This document shows, piece by piece, positions 12,003 through 21,803 of a DNA stretch of 64,000 bases (positions are counted from its first letter, which is position 1; every line of letters begins with the position of its first letter). Both the position numbers and the translations under genes were made by a program. The stretch is taken from NCBI RefSeq assembly GCF_014117425.1, contig NZ_CP059725.1, forward strand, positions 682,001-746,000, read 5' to 3'. Origin of the DNA: Bartonella sp. HY038 (GTDB taxonomy: Bacteria > Pseudomonadota > Alphaproteobacteria > Rhizobiales > Rhizobiaceae). Under the pieces are notes generated by a model. That model had not been told where the DNA came from. It worked only from the letters and a program-made list of their open reading frames with translations, and did not search any database.

Positions 12003-12425
12003 ATGATTAAGGATTTGATTGCTTTGGCAACGGCAGTTATATTTTTTATAATTGCTTTGGCGCATTTTTATTGGGCTTTTTTTGCAAAAATAATTTCACC
12101 GAAAGTTATTCCTCATGTTGATGGTAAGCCGGCATTTATACCGTCTAAAGCGATTACTGTATTTGTTGGTATCGTTTTTATTATTTTAACGGCTTTTGTC
12201 GCCATTATGTCATTACATTGGCAAAGTTCCTTATTAAATCCTTTTTATCAAATCGCCGGTAGTCTTTTAACATTTATTTTTTTACTAAGAGCAATTGGTG
12301 ATTTCAAACTTGTTGGCTTTTTTAAAAAAATAAAAAATAGTGAGTTTGCTTTTTTTGATACACGCTATTGGTCGCCACTTTGTGCGATTTTGGCAATTTT
12401 TATGGCATATCTTACTTGGTTATAG
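12003..12425 (+). CDS. DUF3995-type small membrane protein
   Basis: This 140-residue protein has four predicted membrane helices (about 5-29, 49-72, 80-100 and 118-139). Between the first two is a loop ending in VDGKPAFIPSKAITVFVG; this pattern and the AHFYWAF motif in helix 1 fit the uncharacterised DUF3995 family. No enzymatic residues are evident. An AAAGGT site precedes the ATG. It is divergent from lpxC and convergent with the sialyltransferase-like gene. Confidence 0.7.
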   Translation: MIKDLIALATAVIFFIIALAHFYWAFFAKIISPKVIPHVDGKPAFIPSKAITVFVGIVFIILTAFVAIMSLHWQSSLLNPFYQIAGSLLTFIFLLRAIGDFKLVGFFKKIKNSEFAFFDTRYWSPLCAILAIFMAYLTWL

Positions 12426-12499
12426 TTTAAAGCCAATATCAATGCGGCATTATTAATGGTAATTGCCTATTGTAAAGAAGTATTAAGTGTATATTTTTG

Positions 12500-13141
12500 T
12501 TAATTAAACAAAGTTAAAACACCTTCTTCCATACGGGTTTCAACCCATTGGCGTTCTGCATCCCAATTATGGCGTTTCCAACCTTCAAAGCCAAAACCTA
12601 TAATATTTATTTGCCATTCAGCCGGCCAAAACCGCTTTAAAGTACGCCACATGCCAAGATATCCGGTGGAGGGAAATTGCTTGTAGAGACCTTCACCCTC
12701 AATACCAATATCGCGGCAAGCAGATAGGTAAAATTGCGGTGGCATAATTGTAATCGGTTTACCAGCCTCACCTAAAATTTTGATTGCTTCAGCCGTCCAA
12801 TCAACTTTACGACCTTTTAACAATCGCGATGTGATTAATGGGCGTTTAAAATAACGGCGCATAATATTGGGGTGATAGACAAAAATAAGCTCTCTTGCTG
12901 CTTCAAAAAACGGTGAAACAATGAAAGCACTATCATAAAGCTTGGTTTGCATTGGCTTACCAGAATTTGCCAACATTAAACAATCAGTCTTTAGGCCTGC
13001 CCAACCGCCTAGCATACGTGGTTCGTTAAAGCGTAAAACATAATCAGCATTATTAATCTCGGCTGAAAAATCTCGTGATAAATCGCCATTTCCAACAATG
13101 AAACAGGTTTTACGATTTTCTATTGCTATTGACGAATGCAT
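12500..13141 (-). CDS. GT29 (sialyltransferase)-like protein
   Basis: The 213-residue product has no signal peptide. Near the N-terminus it reads FIVGNGDLSRDFSAEINNAD followed by YVLRFNE, which resembles the sialylmotif L of family GT29 (VGNG followed by a variable stretch and V-x-R-x-N). In the C-terminal half FPSTGYLGM followed by INIIGFG resembles sialylmotif S (PSTG then the aromatic-rich G-F strand). GT29 enzymes transfer sialic acid from CMP-sialic acid. Some rhizobial relatives carry the label urease operon accessory protein, which says nothing of activity. The frame reaches 13156, but the ATG at 13141 has an AAGGA seven bases upstream. Confidence 0.55.
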   Translation of the reverse strand: MHSSIAIENRKTCFIVGNGDLSRDFSAEINNADYVLRFNEPRMLGGWAGLKTDCLMLANSGKPMQTKLYDSAFIVSPFFEAARELIFVYHPNIMRRYFKRPLITSRLLKGRKVDWTAEAIKILGEAGKPITIMPPQFYLSACRDIGIEGEGLYKQFPSTGYLGMWRTLKRFWPAEWQINIIGFGFEGWKRHNWDAERQWVETRMEEGVLTLFN

Positions 13142-14963
<1,822 letters not shown>

Positions 14964-14980
14964 TTATTTAAAATTCGATA

Positions 14981-15058
14981 AAAGAGCTGGTCATGCGATC
15001 AGCTCTTTACCATTCCATTGATTTAAGTCTTATAATATTGCTTTGTTAAGACTTTTTT
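14981..15058 (+). terminator. Two stacked hairpins downstream of guaB
   Basis: The first hairpin has arms AAAGAGCTG (14981-14989) and CAGCTCTTT (15000-15008) but a weak tail. The second has arms AAGTCTTA (15024-15031) and TAAGACTT (15047-15054) followed by TTTT; it overlaps the last codons of the convergent DUF1772 gene. Confidence 0.6.
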
Positions 15059-15570
15059 GAGCATTCTTGGAGCTGTGTGCGTGGCAGAGAAAAGACTGCG
15101 AGGATGGTTAATGTAAAAACAATACCAGAAGCAATAAACCGTATTAAATTCCAAAACTGCCATGGTTGTGAAAAGTTTTTCCAAATTAAGTCAGCTTTTT
15201 GGATATCTTCGGGTATTATCACAGCAGCTAAAGCTACATTCATAGGCACATTTATAAGGGCTGTTAGAATGAAGCAAAAGCAAATATAAATGATACTTGC
15301 AACTGCAACCATTAAGGCACTCTTTTTATGGCGCATATAGAATAATACAATTGCGGTACAACATAAAGCGATAGGTGTGCCAAAAAACGTCGGAGCAAAT
15401 ACAGCGTTGCGGACAGAACTATTCATAGCTTGCATTGCATTTATTGCAACCCGGGGATCTATTTTATCTAGTCCCCACATCGTCGAACAAAGCCAAGCAT
15501 AAAAAAATCCAAATATGGCCGCACTCAACAGTAGAGAAACCATAACCATGAAAAATGCGAATTTGCGCAT
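15046..15570 (-). CDS. DUF1772 (anthrone oxygenase-like) membrane protein
   Basis: This 174-residue protein has four membrane helices. The first carries FGFFYAWLCSTMWGLD and the first loop carries DPRVAINAMQAMNSSVRNA; both are typical of DUF1772 proteins, sometimes called anthrone oxygenase-like. No activity can be assigned. The ATG at 15570 is chosen over the open-frame start at 15585 because an AAAGGAAT site lies just upstream. It is divergent from a TetR regulator across about 86 bases that hold a palindrome, so it is probably the regulator's target. Confidence 0.7.
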   Translation of the reverse strand: MRKFAFFMVMVSLLLSAAIFGFFYAWLCSTMWGLDKIDPRVAINAMQAMNSSVRNAVFAPTFFGTPIALCCTAIVLFYMRHKKSALMVAVASIIYICFCFILTALINVPMNVALAAVIIPEDIQKADLIWKNFSQPWQFWNLIRFIASGIVFTLTILAVFSLPRTQLQECSKKS

Positions 15571-15586
15571 ATTTATTCCTTTCAAT

Positions 15587-15631
15587 AAGCGTAAACATTT
15601 ATACGCTTTGTATTCCGTACAAATGTTTACG
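15587..15631. promoter_or_regulatory. Palindromic operator between the DUF1772 and TetR genes
   Basis: The divergent intergenic region holds a perfect inverted repeat, CGTAAACATTT (15590-15600) and AAATGTTTACG (15621-15631). An overlapping one, AAGCGTA (15587-15593) with TACGCTT (15602-15608), is also present. Position and symmetry fit a binding site for the adjacent TetR protein acting on both promoters. The binding protein is inferred. Confidence 0.6.
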
Positions 15632-15656
15632 TTAAATGTAAAGGGGGCTTAACCAA

Positions 15657-16247
15657 ATGAAAGAAACGGTACGGCGTAGCCGAGAAATTTCAATATTTGA
15701 AGCTGCCTATGAGCAATTAAAGCTGTATGGTTATGGTGGTGCCTCGATGCTTCGAATTGCAAATGCTGCAAAAGCCTCCAACGAAACGCTTTATCGTTGG
15801 TTTGGCGATAAGGATGGCCTGTTTAAAGCGATGGTTAAAGAGAACGCTGCACAAACTTATCACACTTTAAAAGAAGCTGTAGATCAGCATCAAGACGCTT
15901 GGCAAGCTTTAGCAAATACAGCGCCAATTTTATTACGGATGATCTTAAGTGAAAAAGCAATATTATTAAACCGCGCAGCAGCTGCTGATCCTAGTGGTGC
16001 TTTGGGTTTAGCAATATCTACCAGTGGTCGCACTGAAATTAAAGTCTTATTAAATCAACTTATAAAACGCATCTGCACGGATGTAAGTCATAATGAGATT
16101 GAGGTAACAGATTGGTTTATAAGCTTACTTGTTGGAGAACTGCAAACACTGCGGATCATCAATCAACAAGCGGAATTATCAGATATTGAGATTGAAATAA
16201 GATGTTTAAAAACTCTTGCAGCCTTGCGCTGCCTGTTGAGTAAATAG
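15657..16247 (+). CDS. TetR/AcrR-family transcriptional regulator
   Basis: This 196-residue protein has an N-terminal helix-turn-helix at about 15-55, with the TetR pattern GYGGASMLRIANAAKASNET followed by LYRWFGDKDGLF. The C-terminal ligand and dimer domain is all helical and not conserved, so the inducer cannot be guessed. It probably represses itself and the divergent DUF1772 gene through the palindrome in front of it. ATG start as given; the upstream GGGGG run is a possible ribosome-binding site. Confidence 0.85.
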   Translation: MKETVRRSREISIFEAAYEQLKLYGYGGASMLRIANAAKASNETLYRWFGDKDGLFKAMVKENAAQTYHTLKEAVDQHQDAWQALANTAPILLRMILSEKAILLNRAAAADPSGALGLAISTSGRTEIKVLLNQLIKRICTDVSHNEIEVTDWFISLLVGELQTLRIINQQAELSDIEIEIRCLKTLAALRCLLSK

Positions 16248-16396
16248 CGGCTTAAACAACAAACACTTAAAGAAATAAAACTATCTGATTTTGGTATTTA
16301 AAATACTATAATTGTAAAAAAAACTATCTGACCAATCATGAAATCAGGTAGGCCAAGTGTGAGCTTAAATTTAGCTGACGGGGATTTGAGAAATTC

Positions 16397-16850
16397 TTAA
16401 CGCAAATGCTGTGGTGCAATTTTAGCAACATTGATGCGTTTGTGATTATTAGCCTTTGCTTCTGATTGTTCACGAACAATAGTGATTGAGATGTTTAAGC
16501 TAGCAAAAGCAGTACGGCTACCTGTTGCGCCAGCACTACCAGTTGCACACCACGAGCTGCCATTGAGCTCATATGGCTATTTGCTGTAGTCAATCGGTCT
16601 TGAAAGCTTGTTGGTTGCAATCCGTCCCTTTTGGTTGCCATAGTAACATAACACCAAGCAGAATTACAAACACCAACATTAACTTTAGTCCCCTTAGTAA
16701 TTGTGCTTGTTACTGCAGCTCCTTTTGCAGAGTATTTTGCAATGATAAGGTAAGGGCTGAAAGTGTGGTTGCTTGCGCTGAAGGAGCGATGCCAATTACA
16801 GCAATTGATAAAGTTGAAGCTGTAATGATAGTTTTTGCAGAACGGTTCAT
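16397..16850 (-). pseudogene. Broken gene for a secreted SH3-domain protein
   Basis: On the minus strand an ATG at 16850 starts a clean signal peptide (MNRSAKTIITASTLSIAVIG, ending in an APSAQA cleavage site). The frame then shifts near 16740-16765 into AKYSAKGAAVTSTITKGTKV and NVGVCNSAWCYV, shifts again near 16643 into YGNQKGRIATNKLS, meets an in-frame TAG at 16577-16579, and continues in that frame to a TAA at 16397-16399. Pieced together it is a bacterial SH3 domain, like that of the intact gene at 40877-41503, including the paired cysteines around a Trp (CNSAWC versus CRANWC). Two frameshifts and one stop argue for real decay over a single sequencing error. Confidence 0.65.
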
Positions 16851-17321
16851 GATCTTATTTTTAAAGTTTTGGAAAGAACCATCCAACTTGAAATTTGAGC
16901 TAAGCTTTTCTATTCAAATATATGCCTTTACGCTATGTAGCTTCAAATTTTGACAAAGTAGGATGATTAATGGGAAACAATTTTTGCTTCCAATTTATAA
17001 AATTTTCCGTGGCATTGATTAACTTTTAAGCTGCTCAGCTCATTTTTCTTTGCCAGTATTCTTGTTAGGATCATGGCTTGCCTGCGTAAAATTCTAACAA
17101 ATTTTAAAAATATATGTCTTGCCAAAAAGGGAATTAATAATGAGATTGAATCATAATAAATGAATAATTTCAATGTATTTTAAATAATAATTTTATAAGT
17201 ATTTAATAATAGTTTTATCTACAAATTTAAATTTTTTCTTCATTTTAAATACACCAAAATGAAATAATCCTGAAATACACCAACAATAGAAAAATCGCAT
17301 TAATCTTTTTACGAGGGAAAA
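16851..17321. other. AT-rich region upstream of the autotransporter
   Basis: About 470 bases without a supported gene. Close to the autotransporter start are two 11-bp direct repeats, AAATACACCAA, at 17247-17257 and 17273-17283 (26 bases apart, about two and a half helical turns). They could be a regulator site in the promoter. Confidence 0.35.
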
Positions 17322-20300
17322 ATGCGAAAAAAATTAATTCTAAAAACATCTTACGCCATTGGTGCATTACTTATTCCAACGCTTTTTAGCACCACCACTA
17401 CACTAGCGTCAGATATTAATAAGGATGCGTATCAGCTTAATCTCTTTGGTTTTAATATTGCAGGTAAAACTTACGATACAGAGAGTGCCTTTATTAACTG
17501 GGTATACAACTTTCAGCCTGATGCGTTATTAATTCAAGAAGACAAACAAAATACCGCGAATAAAATAGCTAAGGAAGCTCTTGATAGGCAAGGTCTTTCC
17601 TCTTTAACTATCACAGGATCAAGATTACCAGCCGTCGATGATCAAACTATTAGGTCATTAATTGAAGGTGAGGCATTTTATACAGACAGCTACCGCTATA
17701 ATCCAGTTAGAAATAGCGCGACAGGCCAATATGAATTAATAAAAATATATGAGCCACGTCCGACCATTCGCCTTCAAAAAGCCGGACAAAGCTTTGAAGT
17801 TATGTCTGTACATTTTAAAGGCGACGATCGTTCGGTTGGAACCAATGCCCGCCGTAATATTGTTGAAGATGCAAAGCTTATAAATGAATTAATTGATAAA
17901 AAAGGCATTCCTACAATTATGGGAGGTGATTTTAATGCTGGTGATATATCGGCAACAGGTTTAATACCTAATCAGACCTATCCCAATACTAATAATCTCC
18001 CCGTCACAATGAATATTATTAAACAAAGTGCCCAATTACTCCAATCAGAGAGTGAGCGCGAACCCTATCGTTACCAACAAGACAGCGATGGATCATATAC
18101 GTGGCCAAATCCTGGTTATCCATGCAGTCAAACAAGAGGATGCTGGGGAGGCGCACAACGTTGGGAACGCGTTAAAATCGATCACTTTATAATTAATAGA
18201 CCTTACGCCAAATGGTTTTTTGATGCCAAAACAGATGCGGATCTTGAAGCTGATGCACAGCTAAGAGCCTTAAATAATCAAGGGGCTCTATCAGATCACA
18301 GCCCAATTACAGCTAAAATGGGTTGGGTTATGCCGGTTTCTAAAGAAATTGAAAGTGGTAATTCTGCCGCCGGCATTGGTCTTACATTTGATATAAAACT
18401 CCAAGAACAATTAGCCATAGCCGGTGATAAGGCACCTTGGTATAATGGAGAAAAGAAGGAATTTTATCTATCGCGTACCAATAATCGTCGCGATGTTTAT
18501 CTTGGCCAAATTTCTGATGAAAATGGTAAGCCAACTTTAACCCAAGCAGATATTACAAATGCATTAAATTTAAACGATCCAGAAATTCGTCAGCAATTAG
18601 CCCTAAAAACCGGCTTGGATTTTGATAATGATGCTAATGCCGCCTTTAAAATCCAACTTGATTGTTCTGATGCTGGGCACTTATCATTAAGCGGAGCAAG
18701 TGCTTATTGTACCGATGATCATAGTCGCTTCAAAGCAATCGACATTAAAGATGGGCAAACGGTGGTTTATGATGAGGAGGCAGCCCTTGGTGATATCGAT
18801 GGAGTAATCACCTTAAATGACGGCGGGCTTAGAACCAAAGGCAGTGATGATCTTTGGGCAATAAATAAGCCAGCCATTGATACAATAACGCGTGCAATAA
18901 CTCTTAATGGTAATGGTTGGATCAACATAACTGATATTGATGATGTTGTTACGGCCAATGGTATCATTTCAGGAGACGGCCATTTTATAAAACGTGGTGA
19001 TGGTACCTTAGTTTTAAATGCCGCCAATGTTTATAAAGGAAACACCACTATTGAGGCGGGTATTTTAAGGGCAGGCTCAGCAAATTCCTTTGTGCAAAAT
19101 CAGGCTTATATTATCAATAATGGTACGTTAGATTTAAATGATTATGACCTTACTGTAAGCTCTTTCGCTGGCCTTGGTGGTGATGTTTTGCTTGGATCAG
19201 CGAATTTAACAATTAATCAAGATATTGATACTGAGTTTTCTGGTAATATAACCGGTACAGGCGGGCTCAATAAGGCAAGTCAGGGTACTATTATTTTAAA
19301 TGGTAGCAATTCTTACAAAGGTGATACCAATATTTTTGCTGGCAAAGTGCAATATGGCAATGGTTCTCATGAAAATATCAGCGATATTGGTGGAAATATC
19401 AATGTCAATGCCGCAGCAACCTTAGCAATTTTTTCCCCTAGCACTGTTCATGTTGATAAAACAATATCATTGTTTGAGAATTCAATTTTAGAAATATCAG
19501 ACAGCCGTATGGGATCATCGGACTTTGGTAATTTGACAGCTCAAAACATTGTAATACAGGATAATGTTACATTTAATTTATCCGGAATAAATGAAAATTC
19601 TGCATTTAATCGGGTGTTATTTAGCGCCAATGAAGGCATTGATGGCGAATTTAAAACAATCAATATTGGTGGTTTTAATGGTGAGGTAGATTATTTAAAT
19701 CTCCATGTCAAAAAATCTGGTGATGATACAAAGTACTATGCCACATATGACTTAAGTTGGTATGCTAATACCTCCTCAACCCATGGTACATTTACCCTTG
19801 CCAATAGTGAAAACCATTTTACGCTTGATACCGTTTTGAGTGATGTCATTTCCAATAATGGTAATTGGGACGGTAAAAGCTTAACTAAAATGGGGCACGG
19901 GACACTTATTCTTAATCAGGATAATACTTATAGCGGCCAAACAATCATTAATGCTGGTACATTGCAATTGGGTAATGGTGCCAATAGTGGCTCGGTAATT
20001 GGTGAAATTATTAATAATGGCACCTTAGCAATTAATCGCAATGATGAAAATTTGATAATAAGCCAGGCAATTTCTGGTTCTGGAAATGTGAAACTCATTG
20101 GCAATGGCACAACCATATTCTCGGCAACCAATAGCTATGCAGGACCAACAGATATTAATGCCGGCAAGTTAATTTTAGGTGCAAGCAAAGAGTTTGCAAA
20201 TAGTGCACAAATTGCGGGTAATGTTAATATTAGCTCTGGCGCGACACTTGCTGGACATGGTCGGGTTCTTGGTCATGTTCAGGTTTTTGATGGTGGTATT

Positions 20301-21692
20301 ATATCACCTGGTAACTCTATCGGCACTTTAACAGTTGGTTCGATTACCTTTGATAAAGGATCAACCTATGGCGTTGAAATGAATGCATCAGGTGATAGCG
20401 ATCTCATAAAGGTAATGGGACGGGCAACAATTAATGGCGGAAAAATTGAAATTTTAAGCAGTGCTTCCGATTGGGATTTTAATAAAATATACACGTTCAT
20501 TGATGCTGATGGTGGTATATCGGGTAGTTTTGATACGATTGATGCCGCATCCTTGTTCCTCACTGCAAGGCTTATTTACACTGACCCACAAAAACTACAA
20601 TTTGGCATTGTTCGTGATAATCAGGTATTTATAAATGTTGGTACAACCCATAACCAAAAAAATACCGGATATGGCATAGCAAAGCTTAATGATCAGCATG
20701 CTATTTTACAGGCAATGCTTAAATTTACCGATGAACATCAAGCGCGCACCGCTTATGATAATTTATCTGGTGAGATTTATAGCTCTACCCGTTCTGGGCT
20801 TATTTTAAACAATCGCTATCTGCGCGATGCATTAAATAAACGTATGCTATCTGAAAGCCGTCTTCCTTCTACAGAACCAATATGGTTCTCCATGTGGGGC
20901 CATGGTGGTAAAATAGATGGTAACCATAATGCTGCATCGATAAACAATAAGGGGTGGGGTCTCGCTTTAGGATTTGATGGCGAAGTGAATGATAATCTTT
21001 TTGCTGGTATTGCTTTAGGGTATGACCGTGGTGAATTTGATGGTGGAAGAAATTCTAAAAGTGAAGCAGATTCATTCCATGTCAGCGGTTATGGCGCAAC
21101 TGAATTTAATACGATTAAATTACGAAGTGGCGTTTCTTATAGCTATATTGATGGGGAAGCAAGCCGTAATATCTGGGTTCCTGGTTTAAGAAGTGAAGCC
21201 AAAAGCGATATTAATGGTTGGCAAGTTCAATTATTTGCCGATATGTCAAAGGATTTTAAATTATCCGATAACGCAGTTTTATCCCCCTATGCCAATATTG
21301 CCCATATTTGGTTAAACCTTGATGATATAAAGGAGCGTAACAGTAACGCGGCACTTCATAGTCATGGTGATAGAGATAATATCACTTTCACAACTTTAGG
21401 TATTCGTAGTGAATTACAAATTGCTACGTTACTGCCTGTTGCTCTTTATGGTGATATTGGTTGGCAACATGCTTTTGGTGATATCGATGGCAAGATTATC
21501 AATAATTTCCAAAATACGAGCACCAGCTTTGCAATCAAAGGCGTAGGTATAGATGAAGATATGGCCATTATATCAACTGGCTTTAATGTTAGGCTTAATG
21601 AAAATAACACTATTTCGCTTGGCTATAATGGGCAATTGGGATCAAAAACAAAGGCCCATGCTGCAACAGCTGAATGGAAGGTAAGATTTTAA
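17322..21692 (+). CDS. Autotransporter with N-terminal EEP (DNase I-like) domain
   Basis: The 1456-residue product is a type V secreted protein. Residues 1-30 are a signal peptide. Residues 35-335 form an endonuclease/exonuclease/phosphatase domain with the full catalytic set: Glu73 (LIQED), His164 (VHFKG), Asp203 and Asn205 (GGDFNAGD), Asp287 (KIDHF), and Asp325-His326 (LSDHSPI). Cys268 and Cys274 could form a disulfide. A linker with a second Cys pair follows. From about 490 to 1120 the chain is a beta-helix passenger with repeats of the GNTTIEAG and NGTLDLN type. The last 270-odd residues, ending in Phe, are the outer-membrane beta barrel. The EEP superfamily includes nucleases, sphingomyelinases, inositol phosphatases and CdtB toxin, so the substrate is open. 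No neighbouring partner gene is seen. Confidence 0.9.
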   Translation: MRKKLILKTSYAIGALLIPTLFSTTTTLASDINKDAYQLNLFGFNIAGKTYDTESAFINWVYNFQPDALLIQEDKQNTANKIAKEALDRQGLSSLTITGSRLPAVDDQTIRSLIEGEAFYTDSYRYNPVRNSATGQYELIKIYEPRPTIRLQKAGQSFEVMSVHFKGDDRSVGTNARRNIVEDAKLINELIDKKGIPTIMGGDFNAGDISATGLIPNQTYPNTNNLPVTMNIIKQSAQLLQSESEREPYRYQQDSDGSYTWPNPGYPCSQTRGCWGGAQRWERVKIDHFIINRPYAKWFFDAKTDADLEADAQLRALNNQGALSDHSPITAKMGWVMPVSKEIESGNSAAGIGLTFDIKLQEQLAIAGDKAPWYNGEKKEFYLSRTNNRRDVYLGQISDENGKPTLTQADITNALNLNDPEIRQQLALKTGLDFDNDANAAFKIQLDCSDAGHLSLSGASAYCTDDHSRFKAIDIKDGQTVVYDEEAALGDIDGVITLNDGGLRTKGSDDLWAINKPAIDTITRAITLNGNGWINITDIDDVVTANGIISGDGHFIKRGDGTLVLNAANVYKGNTTIEAGILRAGSANSFVQNQAYIINNGTLDLNDYDLTVSSFAGLGGDVLLGSANLTINQDIDTEFSGNITGTGGLNKASQGTIILNGSNSYKGDTNIFAGKVQYGNGSHENISDIGGNINVNAAATLAIFSPSTVHVDKTISLFENSILEISDSRMGSSDFGNLTAQNIVIQDNVTFNLSGINENSAFNRVLFSANEGIDGEFKTINIGGFNGEVDYLNLHVKKSGDDTKYYATYDLSWYANTSSTHGTFTLANSENHFTLDTVLSDVISNNGNWDGKSLTKMGHGTLILNQDNTYSGQTIINAGTLQLGNGANSGSVIGEIINNGTLAINRNDENLIISQAISGSGNVKLIGNGTTIFSATNSYAGPTDINAGKLILGASKEFANSAQIAGNVNISSGATLAGHGRVLGHVQVFDGGIISPGNSIGTLTVGSITFDKGSTYGVEMNASGDSDLIKVMGRATINGGKIEILSSASDWDFNKIYTFIDADGGISGSFDTIDAASLFLTARLIYTDPQKLQFGIVRDNQVFINVGTTHNQKNTGYGIAKLNDQHAILQAMLKFTDEHQARTAYDNLSGEIYSSTRSGLILNNRYLRDALNKRMLSESRLPSTEPIWFSMWGHGGKIDGNHNAASINNKGWGLALGFDGEVNDNLFAGIALGYDRGEFDGGRNSKSEADSFHVSGYGATEFNTIKLRSGVSYSYIDGEASRNIWVPGLRSEAKSDINGWQVQLFADMSKDFKLSDNAVLSPYANIAHIWLNLDDIKERNSNAALHSHGDRDNITFTTLGIRSELQIATLLPVALYGDIGWQHAFGDIDGKIINNFQNTSTSFAIKGVGIDEDMAIISTGFNVRLNENNTISLGYNGQLGSKTKAHAATAEWKVRF

Positions 21693-21705
21693 TTCATATT
21701 GTTTA

Positions 21706-21740
21706 GATGTGAGGTGGTATAATCAAAGCCTCCTCACATC
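21706..21740 (+). terminator. Possible terminator of the autotransporter gene
   Basis: Perfect 9-bp arms GATGTGAGG (21706-21714) and CCTCACATC (21732-21740) follow the stop by 13 bases. The tail TGTCTCTTC is only weakly T-rich. Confidence 0.4.
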
Positions 21741-21803
21741 TGTCTCTTCACGTCAAAATGTAAAAACTATATGTAGTCATATGTTGTGAGATGATCTGCA
21801 TCT

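Noticed and set aside
16573..16953. A 126-codon open frame on the plus strand
   Set aside because: It is antisense to the broken SH3 gene, whose minus-strand translation has a signal peptide and a recognisable domain.
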